Part shown: one piece after another, positions 42,857-51,071 of the stretch
Position numbering within the stretch: position 1 is the first letter of the stretch
Layout: each line of letters opens with the position of its first letter
Source: Novosphingobium ovatum
Lineage (GTDB): Bacteria > Pseudomonadota > Alphaproteobacteria > Sphingomonadales > Sphingomonadaceae
Direction of reading: 5' to 3'
DNA length: 64,000 bases
Assembly: GCF_009909235.1 (NCBI RefSeq)
Contig: NZ_JAAAPO010000004.1
Location: forward strand, 372,001 to 436,000
The notes under the pieces: model-generated
What the model was told of the DNA's origin: nothing
Seen by the model: only the letters and a program-made list of their open reading frames with translations
Databases searched by the model: none
Translations under genes and position numbers: made by a program

Positions 42857-44287
42857 TCACTGAAGGGGGTGCTGGCCGAGCGACCTCTCGAACTGGAGGG
42901 CGGCGGTCATCTGGGGGGACATGGTGTTGCGCAAAGTGGCCTCGATACGGATCGTGCGCTCGAGGATCTGCTCGGTGCGGGTCAGGCGCTCGGAATTATG
43001 GACCACCTGCGCGTCCAGCGTCTTGGTTACATCGCGGAGCTGATCCTGCCACTGCTTGAGGGTCAGCGGATCGGCGTTCTGGAAGGAGGACTGGCCGTCG
43101 GTGACCATCTTGTAGAACTGGCCGACGATGGTCTCGAGCAGGTCGACCGAGGTGATTTCGGCAAGGCTGGAAATGTCCGCCGAGTTCATGCCGCCAAAGC
43201 TCGCCGCGGCATTGACCACCATGATCTTGTAAAGCGGGATGGTGGTGGCGCCGAGCAGGCCGATCTCTTCGGAGGTCAATTGCTGGTTGCCCTGGATGCG
43301 CCCGGCAATGTCGATCAGCAGGTTGTAGACGCGGGTTTTCAGGGCATTGCTGGTGCTGACCGAGAGGCTGGTCTGCGAGGGGTTGAGGCACTTGTCGGTG
43401 GTGTCGCAGGCATAGACGGTGGCGCTGTTGCCGCCATCGAGCAGCGCAGTGATGAGCGCTGGATCGCCTTGGCCCAGAAACTTGAAGGTTGGGCCTTGGG
43501 TGTCGCTGGTGCCGGGTTGGTAGATCACCGTGCCGACAAGGCTCATCAGATATTGTTTAAAGGCCGTGTCGAAGCTTGGGTATTTCTGGCTCAGCATCGA
43601 CCAGGTATAATTGTAGGGGCCAGCAGGGATTGTGCTGTCGGAATTGCCCTTGATGGTCGAACTTTGGCTGCCGCCTGTGCCGCAGCCCTGCTCGGAAGAG
43701 GCCCAGTCAGAGAAGACGCCCTGGCTGTTGCCGATGATCTTGCAGAATTGGCTGTCGCGCGCGCCCACCATACCGGCAAGCCCGGCCGCGACCTGTTGGC
43801 CTGCCTGACACGCATCGAGGCTGTGCTGGGTGAACTGCTGGACCTTCTGCATCATCTTCTCGATCGAGGTGCCGATCTGCGAGGAGATGGCGTTGATCGC
43901 GAGGTCAAAAACGAAGGCCAGCGCGCCATTGGCCGCCGCCTTCATGGCCGCCACGATCTGGTCGGTGTTGATGAAGGAAAAGCCGCCGGTGAAAATGTCG
44001 ATGCCGCCGCAGCCCGCCTTGACGCTGGGCATTTGCAGCGAGCCCAACTGGTAGGTCGTTTGGGCGGGGAAGCGCACCCAGAGGTTGCCGCCCGAGTAAT
44101 ACCCGCCCTGTTGGCCGTTATAGGCGACCGGGCCGGTGGCGTTGGCCGCCCCGCCAAGATTGGAAAAGAAGGAGTTGAGCTGGCCGTTGACGTCTGCCTG
44201 CGCGGTCTGGAGGCAGAGCAGATTGCTGAGCGCCAGCACCGTGAGGGCGCGGGCCAGCCAATGGCGGATCGCATGGGGCCAGCGCAT
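42857..44287 (-). CDS. traH: conjugal transfer pilus assembly protein TraH
   Basis: A 476-residue periplasmic protein with a signal peptide (about residues 1-31, ending CLQTAQA). The mature part starts DVNGQLNSFFSNLGG, the conserved TraH opening, and contains GGIDIFTGGFSFI, paired cysteines (SLDACQAGQ, ACDTTDKCL) and a C-terminal coiled region. TraH is needed for F-pilus extension and works with TraF, TraU, TraW and TrbI. It abuts traF with one shared base at 44287 and precedes traG, the order seen in F. Confidence 0.93.
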   Translation of the reverse strand: MRWPHAIRHWLARALTVLALSNLLCLQTAQADVNGQLNSFFSNLGGAANATGPVAYNGQQGGYYSGGNLWVRFPAQTTYQLGSLQMPSVKAGCGGIDIFTGGFSFINTDQIVAAMKAAANGALAFVFDLAINAISSQIGTSIEKMMQKVQQFTQHSLDACQAGQQVAAGLAGMVGARDSQFCKIIGNSQGVFSDWASSEQGCGTGGSQSSTIKGNSDSTIPAGPYNYTWSMLSQKYPSFDTAFKQYLMSLVGTVIYQPGTSDTQGPTFKFLGQGDPALITALLDGGNSATVYACDTTDKCLNPSQTSLSVSTSNALKTRVYNLLIDIAGRIQGNQQLTSEEIGLLGATTIPLYKIMVVNAAASFGGMNSADISSLAEITSVDLLETIVGQFYKMVTDGQSSFQNADPLTLKQWQDQLRDVTKTLDAQVVHNSERLTRTEQILERTIRIEATLRNTMSPQMTAALQFERSLGQHPLQ

Positions 44288-45216
44288 CAGAAGTCGCTCC
44301 CCGGTTTGACGCTGGTGAGATAGAAGATGCGTTGCAGCACCTCATCCTCGGCCATGATGCCGTAACCGATGGGGATCGGCTTCTTGAGATAGGTGTCGAA
44401 GAGCACGAGCGCCGGCACCTGACCGCCTTCAAGGCCCATCTTCTCATACTGGCCCTGATTGACGACATAGCGCGGAAAGGCGGGGGTCGGGCCGCCGTCC
44501 ATCGAGACCGGCAGGACCGAGAGGTGGTATTTGTCCGAGAGCGTGCGGACGATAGGCGAGAAAACCTCGCAGGCCCCGCAGGATGACGAGTAGAAGAAGA
44601 ACAGTCCATAGCGTTCCGAGAGCGAGGCTATGACGGCCTCGCGGTCGGTCTTGCGTTGGGCGAGCCATGCCGTCTTGCCAAGCGTGCTGACCGGGCGCTG
44701 GAGCGTGTAATCGAGGTCGGGGTGCTGCCAGATCGCGCGTTCCCAGACATCGGCAAAGGTAGAGGCGCGGTCGAGCTGCTCGCGCTGGTAGCGGACATAG
44801 GCGATGATGTTGTCCGAGGTCGGCTCGAGGATCGCCTTGGCCTTCAACTCTTCAAGCCGCGCACCGATCTTGTCGAGCTGCTGGCGGTAGGTTGGAGAGG
44901 CGGCGCTGGCCGAGGCCGCCGGCTCGCTGGGCTTGGGTTTCGGGCGTTCGCAGTAGAACCAGGTGCCCAGCTTGCGCTCGCCGCAATAGAAGGGATCGCC
45001 GGTAACGGTGGACGTGTCCACATGTTCACCTGTGAGGCTGTCCACCTGTTCACGCGTGGACGGGTTCGCATCCTCACGATTGGACACGTCCTCCTGTTCC
45101 AGTGTGGGGCTGGCTTGCGGGCTGTCCATCGCCATGAGCGGGCTGGCCGCAAGAAGACTGACGCCAGCGAGTAAGGCGGCGAACGTGGCGGTGATCGGGC
45201 GTGAAGCTTTGCACAT
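44287..45216 (-). CDS. traF: conjugal transfer pilus assembly protein TraF (thioredoxin-like)
   Basis: A 309-residue periplasmic protein. ATG at 45216 gives a clean signal peptide (MCKASRPITATFAALLAGVS to about residue 30); an ATG at 45237 is possible but overlaps traN. A low-complexity acidic insert (residues about 35-65, with STREQVDSLTGEHVD) is encoded by a palindromic repeat shared with 5803-5862. The C-terminal thioredoxin fold has FFFYSSSCGACEVFSP with a CGAC active site near residue 212, so unlike F TraF it may be redox-active and fill the role of TrbB. Confidence 0.9.
   Translation of the reverse strand: MCKASRPITATFAALLAGVSLLAASPLMAMDSPQASPTLEQEDVSNREDANPSTREQVDSLTGEHVDTSTVTGDPFYCGERKLGTWFYCERPKPKPSEPAASASAASPTYRQQLDKIGARLEELKAKAILEPTSDNIIAYVRYQREQLDRASTFADVWERAIWQHPDLDYTLQRPVSTLGKTAWLAQRKTDREAVIASLSERYGLFFFYSSSCGACEVFSPIVRTLSDKYHLSVLPVSMDGGPTPAFPRYVVNQGQYEKMGLEGGQVPALVLFDTYLKKPIPIGYGIMAEDEVLQRIFYLTSVKPGSDF
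45018..45053. repeat. palindromic repeat copy inside traF
   Basis: CCACATGTTCACCTGT (45018-45033) is the exact complement of 5847-5862, and GTCCACCTGTTCAC (45040-45053) is identical to 5803-5816. Both lie within the traF reading frame without breaking it and are followed by related words up to about 45110 (GGACACGTCCTCCTGTTCC). Confidence 0.72.
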
Positions 45217-45220
45217 GGCG

Positions 45221-47149
45221 TCAGGATCCTTGACCATGGGTTTGGTAGTAGGCTTGGACCTTCTGCTGGATCTGGGCGGAGGTCTGGAGCGAGGCGGGCA
45301 GCGAAACGGCGCTGGTGAAGTCGGCAAAGACTTCCGCGAAATCCATCTTGGAGAGATCAAGCTTGGAGAACTGGTCGACGGTGAAGCCGGTGCAGGTAGG
45401 CGATTGCGGGCTCCCGAAATCCAGCCCCAATTGCGCACGGCCCTGCTCCTGGATCACACGGGCAAGTTTGGACTGGTAGCAGCAGTAGCTCTTGCGCATG
45501 GTGGTGCAGACAAAGAGCGCCTTCTCCGAGCAATATTCGCCGACATAGTGGCACAGGCCCATGCGGTCTTTGACGTCGAGCTGCATTTCCTCACCCGAGC
45601 ACATGAAGAGCGGCAGGAACTGGGTTACAAGGCCAAGCAGCATGGCCGGATTGCCCGAGGCGAGGCCGATGGCGGCCGTGGCGGCCGCAGCGCCGGTCAA
45701 CAGGCCGGAAACCTTGCCTGCACAGCAATTGACAAGGCCGAACAGCGGCTTGTGGCAGCCGGTGGCATCGCCATCAAAGATCGTCAGCTTGTTGGCGTCA
45801 AACTGCTGCTTGGCGTCCTTCATCGCGTTCATCGCGACCAAGGTCTTGGCCAGATCAGGCGCTGGCGAGGTCGGAAGCTGGGTGCAGCTTCCATCGATGC
45901 AATAGACGTCCCCGCTGCACGAATAGGCCTGGGTGGTCTGGCTCGTGGCCGGGGTCGTGCATTTGTAGACCTCGCTCTTGACCTGGCAGGCGCCAACCTG
46001 CGGGCTGTCGAGGCAGACCTCGTGGTCGAAGCTGCAATTGCTCTTGGCCGACAGCGTTGCGCAGTCGTTCGCATTCGAGAGTGTGCTGCACTGGTAACTC
46101 GCCTGCCATTGCCAGCAATCGTGCGTGACCGCGATGCCGTTGATGCTGCGGGTGGCAGGCGAGGCATCGACGCAGACCTGGCTGGGTTGCAGGCAGGTCT
46201 GGCCCGTGGGCAGAGCCTTCAGCTTGGCCTGGCAATCGGCATTGTCGACGCTCGAGCCCTGATAGATCTGGATTGGCCCGACATAGGCCGCGCCCGGCAC
46301 ACCCGGCGCCTGATCCTGCGGCGGAGGCTCGAAGCAGAGCGTCGTGTGATTGATGCAATAGGTCTTCGAGGCACTCGCGCCGTAATTGGTCTGCGCGCCG
46401 CAATTGTAGGTCGTATCGGTCTCGGTGAAAACCATGCCGAGGCCCGCGCCGGGCGGCCAGTTGGTGACCGAGGGCTTCTTGGTCTGGCTGACCTGCGTGC
46501 AGGAAGACTGGCTGGCGAAACTGCCACAGTCTGAAACCTCGCCCCAATAGAACGTGCCGCCGGTGTTGGGGTTGTAGATGTCCCATTCCGATGTGTGGCA
46601 GGTGTATTGGTAGGCGCTGGTGAACTGGTTGGTCCAGCCAATCGTGCAGGAGAAGCTGCTGTCGGTTTCGGCCGTGCCAATCTGGCAGGAATCGTAATAG
46701 GTGCTGCTCGTGCCGCTGCTGGCCGGAATGGGCTGGCAATTGCCCTGTGAACTCCCCACTATCCCGGTGTAGCTCGTCGGGCTGCTCTCGACCTGCTTGG
46801 CGCTCGAGAGGCCAAGGCTTGAGGCATCGACCACTGGTCGGTTCGGGTTGGTGACGATGGCATAGGGCTGCGAGGTGACTGCGGCGACCGCGCCGTCCCC
46901 TGCAAGGCTGTTCGGGTTGGACAGATACTGGCCTTGCGGCAGATCGGCGCCGCCATAGCCCGGCACGGCATTGGGCGCGGACTGGCTGGTGACATTGCCG
47001 GTGACCTGGCCCTGCAACTGGCTGGCAATCGCGCTGGCCGCAGCCTTGGGATCGACGGTCTGGGCGGAAAGCGGCGTGCTGGCCAACAGGGTTGAGGCCA
47101 TTAACGCGCTGGAGGCCAACCCGCGAAGCAGGATCGCGCGCGCCGTCAT
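45221..47149 (-). CDS. traN: conjugal transfer outer-membrane mating-pair protein TraN
   Basis: A 642-residue, very Cys-rich outer-membrane protein that in F contacts the recipient surface and stabilises mating pairs. A signal peptide covers about residues 1-30 (ending TPLSAQT). More than forty cysteines occur in pairs such as GNCQPIP, YDSCQIG, CWQWQASYQC, VNCCAG and KSYCCYQSKL; the C-terminal CSEKALFVCTTMRKSYCCYQ block is the most conserved TraN region. It starts with an ATG overlapping the trbC stop by 4 bases. The variable mid-region would set recipient preference. Confidence 0.93.
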   Translation of the reverse strand: MTARAILLRGLASSALMASTLLASTPLSAQTVDPKAAASAIASQLQGQVTGNVTSQSAPNAVPGYGGADLPQGQYLSNPNSLAGDGAVAAVTSQPYAIVTNPNRPVVDASSLGLSSAKQVESSPTSYTGIVGSSQGNCQPIPASSGTSSTYYDSCQIGTAETDSSFSCTIGWTNQFTSAYQYTCHTSEWDIYNPNTGGTFYWGEVSDCGSFASQSSCTQVSQTKKPSVTNWPPGAGLGMVFTETDTTYNCGAQTNYGASASKTYCINHTTLCFEPPPQDQAPGVPGAAYVGPIQIYQGSSVDNADCQAKLKALPTGQTCLQPSQVCVDASPATRSINGIAVTHDCWQWQASYQCSTLSNANDCATLSAKSNCSFDHEVCLDSPQVGACQVKSEVYKCTTPATSQTTQAYSCSGDVYCIDGSCTQLPTSPAPDLAKTLVAMNAMKDAKQQFDANKLTIFDGDATGCHKPLFGLVNCCAGKVSGLLTGAAAATAAIGLASGNPAMLLGLVTQFLPLFMCSGEEMQLDVKDRMGLCHYVGEYCSEKALFVCTTMRKSYCCYQSKLARVIQEQGRAQLGLDFGSPQSPTCTGFTVDQFSKLDLSKMDFAEVFADFTSAVSLPASLQTSAQIQQKVQAYYQTHGQGS

Positions 47150-47904
47150 TGTGCCCGCTCCAGATTGGTCAGCGCTTGTTTTGCAACCGGCGCTCCGGGG
47201 CCACGCCCTTGCGCGATGGTCTCGAGCGCGAAATGGGTCGTCACATTGCCCGCGATCCGGTCATAGGGCGTCGGGCTGCTGGCACAGTCTTCCCCAGAGC
47301 AGAGGTCGAAGCTCGAGGATGCCGCGACATAGGTGGGCACCGCCTCAATGCCATAGGCCCGGAAAAGCCGTGGATCGATGCTGATATGGGCGCCGGACGT
47401 ATCGCCGATGGCCTCATGCAGCGCGGCCATGAAGGGCTTGGGGCCGCCTGGCGAGAAGCCACGAAAAACCACCATGCCGCCTGCCTTGGATACGTCGGCG
47501 ATCATCCGCTTCAGGGATTCAGGCGGCATCGACAGGCTGGCAAAGGCAATCAGCATAGGCGCCGATTGCGGAGTTGGCGTCATGCTGCGCCCAGCGTCGG
47601 CCACCAGCGCATCGAGATCTACCGGATCTCCAGTCGGGTGCGGCTTGGCCCTTGCGGCCGCCTCGGCCTTCACCTTGGCCTGAGAACTCTCAACTAGCGC
47701 GGACACATCCTCAGCAAGATCGGCGCTGGCCTCGGCCTGATGGCCGAGCACTTGATCGACGAATTGGCCGAGGTTGCGGGCATGGGCTTGTGCGGCCTTG
47801 TTGATGGCATCGAGATCAAGCCCATCGACCGTAGTCTGGGCCAGTACGGTTCCGACACCGCCGACGGCGACCAGCGAGCCGAGCAGAAGGAGAGATTTGC
47901 GCAT
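47146..47904 (-). CDS. trbC: type-F conjugative pilin assembly protein TrbC
   Basis: A 252-residue periplasmic protein. ATG at 47904 gives a signal peptide (MRKSLLLLGSLVAVGGVGTV). The central region is helical and charged; the C-terminal TrbC_Ftype domain has LIAFASLSMPPESLKRMIADV, GGMVVFRGFSPGG, DPRLFRAYGIEAVPTYV and a Cys pair. The fold is thioredoxin-like without a CxxC site. TrbC works with TraW in F-pilus assembly. It lies between traU and traN, the same order as in F. Confidence 0.9.
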   Translation of the reverse strand: MRKSLLLLGSLVAVGGVGTVLAQTTVDGLDLDAINKAAQAHARNLGQFVDQVLGHQAEASADLAEDVSALVESSQAKVKAEAAARAKPHPTGDPVDLDALVADAGRSMTPTPQSAPMLIAFASLSMPPESLKRMIADVSKAGGMVVFRGFSPGGPKPFMAALHEAIGDTSGAHISIDPRLFRAYGIEAVPTYVAASSSFDLCSGEDCASSPTPYDRIAGNVTTHFALETIAQGRGPGAPVAKQALTNLERAQ

Positions 47905-47918
47905 CTTTGACCCTCCCA

Positions 47919-49007
47919 TCAGAACGCGCAGCAATTGCGCTTGCGCCACAGGAGGTAGCCAACGTCCTCACCTACCACCGGATAGGTGTGCGAGGTGAGC
48001 TGGACGGCGGTCGATCCACCGGGAGGCTGACAGGCATAGCGGCCCGTGGTGGCCGCGACCGGGTTCACCATTTGCAGCCGGTATTGCTGTTTGCGCATGA
48101 TCGGCATGATGTATTTGCCGCAGAGGCCGGACTCGCCCATCGTGCCCCAGGCGAGCGCGGTGCGGTGCATCTTGAAGACCATGCGCTCGGCCGCGAGCCG
48201 CATTGACTGGTCCATCGTATCGTTGTTCCCGATGTTGCCGGTCATTGGGTACATCGAGCCATTGCAGCCCGCGCACCAGAAGAGCTGATCGAGCGGCAGC
48301 GCGGCGGTGGCGGCGACGCAATCGGCGGCACAAGCAACCTGTGCCAGCGGAAAATCGAACATGACCGTTTCAGGATAGACGAGCGCGGCCAGCGTATCGT
48401 CGTTCCAAGTCGGGTCGATCTCGGTCATATAGGCGAGATCGAAGGAGGCGGATTCAAAGCAGATGAAATCCCCCAGCAACTCCAGCAGATAGAACAGCGG
48501 GTAGACGTAATAATGCGCCTGATACTGGGCGCTCATTTGCGTGTTTCCGCCCTTTTGCGCGGCGGCCGAGACATGGCCGTTGCCCACATACATGCCCGGA
48601 TTGATCGTCAGCCCGCCCAGGTTGGGGAAGCAGAAGGGCTTGGTGGTCACGTCGATCAGGCGCACCGGCTCCCAGAAGCCGAAGGATAGGCCCGGCCGGA
48701 TGCCGCACAAGCACACCGGCAGGCTGGGATTTCCGGGATCGGGTTTGTCACTCGGCCAGAGGTCGAAGCCGCCGATTGACAGAGGGAAGAAGCAATCCCA
48801 GCAGATGTCGGTGATGGGATTGGGGAAATGGCCATGACAGGTGGGCGAGCCCTGCGCCTGCGCCACTTGCGCCGAGCCGAGTGCAATGCTCGCGGCGATC
48901 ATGGCCCAGAACTTGCCCATGCGGCGGCGGGGCGCGCGGCGTGTTGCCTTGCCGGTGTCGAGCCCACGCCCGAAGCGTTGCCAGAAGACAGGCCGGATGC
49001 GCTTCAT
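47919..49007 (-). CDS. traU: conjugal transfer protein TraU
   Basis: A 362-residue periplasmic protein with the conserved TraU sequence NPITDICWDCFFPLSIGG, then CLCGIRPGLSFGFWEPVRLID, QYQAHYYVYPLFYLLELL and CSGEE-like cysteines, ending KRNCCAF. TraU is needed for DNA transfer more than for pilus growth. ATG at 49007 overlaps the traW stop; a basic N-terminus of about 30 residues precedes the hydrophobic export segment (MGKFWAMIAASIALGSA), so a start at the internal Met30 is an alternative. Confidence 0.93.
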   Translation of the reverse strand: MKRIRPVFWQRFGRGLDTGKATRRAPRRRMGKFWAMIAASIALGSAQVAQAQGSPTCHGHFPNPITDICWDCFFPLSIGGFDLWPSDKPDPGNPSLPVCLCGIRPGLSFGFWEPVRLIDVTTKPFCFPNLGGLTINPGMYVGNGHVSAAAQKGGNTQMSAQYQAHYYVYPLFYLLELLGDFICFESASFDLAYMTEIDPTWNDDTLAALVYPETVMFDFPLAQVACAADCVAATAALPLDQLFWCAGCNGSMYPMTGNIGNNDTMDQSMRLAAERMVFKMHRTALAWGTMGESGLCGKYIMPIMRKQQYRLQMVNPVAATTGRYACQPPGGSTAVQLTSHTYPVVGEDVGYLLWRKRNCCAF

Positions 49008-49666
49008 CGGCGATCTCCCGCCCGTTCTCCGGTTACTGGCAGCGCCACCTCGCGGATGTCGAGAAGGTCGCCCTGCTGGACGAGCAGCGCGGGCGTATGG
49101 GCGATGCCGAACTTGCCCGTCAGGCTTCCCATCTGGTCGAAATAGAACCGGCGCTGGGTCGCCTTCATGAGATCAGTGGGCGAACCTGCGACCAGCACGA
49201 TCCAGAGTTTGTCCGGCGCGCCCTGGTGCAGAGCCCACTCGCGTTCCACCGCGCTGTCTCCATCGATGAAAGCAAAGCTGTGGGCGAGATTGAGATGGGT
49301 TAGCGGATTGAAACGCTGGCCCTGCGCGGCAATCAGGTTCCCGCGCGCATCGCGGATGTCCTGTGAAAGCGTAACGCTGGGATCGAAACTCCAGTGCCGG
49401 TCGCTGGTGGCAGGGGTGATGCCCGCCACGGTATGGGGTCGGCGCACGCTCGCCTGTGCCGCTTCGACGAAGCGCTGGTTCATCGCATCGAGCTTGCCGT
49501 TCTGCCTTGCTGCTTCGAGCCGCGCCTTGATGACCGCCAGCAGGTCCGGCTCGGCAATCGACCAGGTCGGGCCGAACGTCCCGAAATCACGTGCGCTCGC
49601 CATCATCGGCGCCGAGCCAATGCCCAGCACGGCGAGCAGGATCGAGGCGGGACCGGCGCGCCTCAC
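49004..49666 (-). CDS. traW: conjugal transfer protein TraW
   Basis: A 220-residue periplasmic protein that partners TrbC in pilus assembly. GTG at 49666 overlaps the preceding stop (GTGA), which decides the start; it gives a signal peptide ending near APMMASA. The mature protein starts RDFGTFGPTWSIAEPDLLA, the TraW opening, and has GQRFNPLTHLNLAHSFAFIDG and FYFDQMGSLTGKFGIAHTPAL near the end. The open frame continues upstream of the GTG but in sequence that belongs to the signal peptidase gene. Confidence 0.9.
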   Translation of the reverse strand: MRRAGPASILLAVLGIGSAPMMASARDFGTFGPTWSIAEPDLLAVIKARLEAARQNGKLDAMNQRFVEAAQASVRRPHTVAGITPATSDRHWSFDPSVTLSQDIRDARGNLIAAQGQRFNPLTHLNLAHSFAFIDGDSAVEREWALHQGAPDKLWIVLVAGSPTDLMKATQRRFYFDQMGSLTGKFGIAHTPALLVQQGDLLDIREVALPVTGERAGDRR

Positions 49667-50205
49667 AGGATGGGTGTCCCGATGCCGATCAACCGGTCGC
49701 GGCAGACAAACCCGATCGCGGCATAGCGGCTGTCGAACCCGTCCTTGTGCGAGCTTCCCGCATAAATGCACCCTGGTGGGATCGTGCCGATGGGGCCGGG
49801 TACGAGATCCTCGCCCTGATGGGTCTTGGGCTTCAAGTGGGCGATGGTCTTGCCATTCACCCGCACGGCGTCGCCTGTGCGGGTGACGACATCGCCCGGC
49901 ACGCCATAGGTGATCTTGGCGAAGGGCTTGGGATCAGCCCCGAAATGCTTGATCACCAGTGGATCGTGACCCGGCGCGAAAACGACATAGTCACCGCGCG
50001 CCGGAAAGCGCCCAGTCTCGACCAGCAGCGCCCAGTTGGGAAGCGATTCACTGGCGTTGATAAGGAAGGCATGATGGTCGTGCCAATCCTTGAGCGCTGA
50101 CCAACTCAAGGCCGCACCGCCGATCAGCGCCATGCCGCCCAGCCTCAGCCGCCATGATGTTTGGCGCTGAGCCGGCACAGGCGCGATCTCACTTGCCGCT
50201 GCCAT
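49663..50205 (-). CDS. conjugative transfer S26-family signal peptidase (TraF/LepB-like)
   Basis: A 180-residue inner-membrane serine peptidase of family S26. A single membrane segment lies at about residues 22-38. The catalytic Ser is probably Ser54 in ASESLPNWALL, and the Lys is Lys97 in PFAKITYGVPGDVV; HQGEDLVPGPIGTIPPGCIY and a Asp-Ser-Arg box (DSRYAAIGFV) complete the family pattern. It probably matures the pilin or another transfer protein. ATG at 50205 overlaps trbI; the stop is coupled to traW. F itself lacks this gene, but it is usual in sphingomonad F-type systems. Confidence 0.88.
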   Translation of the reverse strand: MAAASEIAPVPAQRQTSWRLRLGGMALIGGAALSWSALKDWHDHHAFLINASESLPNWALLVETGRFPARGDYVVFAPGHDPLVIKHFGADPKPFAKITYGVPGDVVTRTGDAVRVNGKTIAHLKPKTHQGEDLVPGPIGTIPPGCIYAGSSHKDGFDSRYAAIGFVCRDRLIGIGTPIL

Positions 50206-50743
50206 GGTCGGCTCCCTTGGCATCGAAGAACTGCTGCATCTGGACCGATGGGCTCGGCGCTGATGGTGCAGCAGCCCCGCCTTGCGGCTTGGCGAGGCTG
50301 GCATAGACCTCGTCGCGAACCTGCGGCGTGATGTCGGGGACATCGCCGGCGACGACGGCGTTGCTGAGCAGCAGGACTTCGCCCTGAGCCGCGTGGCGGG
50401 CAACCGCGAGGTTCAGCGCTTGAAGGTAAGCGCCGGTCTCCGCCGTAATCTGGTCAGGCGTAGCCCCGCTGCGGGCCTGTCCTTGCACATACTCACGGAC
50501 GAGATCGGCCAGCGCCACTTTCCGGATCGTGGTCACGCGCTGCTCAAGTCCCAGCAGCTTGTGTGTGGCCCAGCTTCCCCAGAGCAGGCAGGCGCCGGTG
50601 AGACCCATGGCCAGGATCTGGCGACGATTGCCGACAAGGAAGGCAAACAGAGCGCGGCGCTTGCCAGTCACGTCAGTGGGCGAACCAGCGGCTTCCAGCC
50701 CCAAAGGCAGTTCGCCCTGCGGCTGTGGGGTATCGTCATGCAT
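50189..50743 (-). CDS. trbI: conjugal transfer protein TrbI (F-type)
   Basis: A 184-residue inner-membrane protein with an acidic cytoplasmic N-terminus, one membrane segment (ILAMGLTGACLLWGSWAT, about residues 44-61) and a periplasmic helical domain starting LEQRVTTIRKVALADLVREYV. This matches TrbI_Ftype, which influences pilus outgrowth and retraction. A Pro/Ala-rich tail ends the protein. ATG at 50743 overlaps the upstream small membrane gene by 8 bases. The position after traC agrees with F. Confidence 0.82.
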   Translation of the reverse strand: MHDDTPQPQGELPLGLEAAGSPTDVTGKRRALFAFLVGNRRQILAMGLTGACLLWGSWATHKLLGLEQRVTTIRKVALADLVREYVQGQARSGATPDQITAETGAYLQALNLAVARHAAQGEVLLLSNAVVAGDVPDITPQVRDEVYASLAKPQGGAAAPSAPSPSVQMQQFFDAKGADHGSGK

Positions 50744-51071
50744 CGGTGGAATCCTTGTTGCCAATGGGGTCTTCAAAGGCCCGGGCAAAGCCGCTGCGGC
50801 GGAAGAAGGCGACAGCCAACAGGATCGCGAAGAAGCCGATGATGATCTCTTGGTCGAACTGGTCGCGGCGGATGGCGTTGGCCGCGACATAGCGGTCAGC
50901 GAGATTGGCAAGCTGGGCCATGGTGATGGGCAATGAGAAGTCGCCGATGGCAAAGAGGATCAGCGCCATCGCGCCGGCAGCGGCCAGCACATTGACGGCG
51001 AACCAGCCCGTGAGGCGTAAGCCGCATGCGGCGACTGCCCCCCAATTGATGGGTGTTGCGCGCCGCGTCAT
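50736..51071 (-). CDS. small two-helix membrane protein between traC and trbI
   Basis: A 111-residue protein with two hydrophobic segments: LTGWFAVNVLAAAGAMALILF (about 19-39) and IIIGFFAILLAVAFF (about 76-90). I do not recognise a named family. ATG at 51071 is coupled to the traC stop (ATGA), and the stop overlaps trbI, so it belongs firmly to the transfer operon. F has small accessory genes at this place, but sequence similarity cannot be judged by eye. Confidence 0.7.
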   Translation of the reverse strand: MTRRATPINWGAVAACGLRLTGWFAVNVLAAAGAMALILFAIGDFSLPITMAQLANLADRYVAANAIRRDQFDQEIIIGFFAILLAVAFFRRSGFARAFEDPIGNKDSTDA

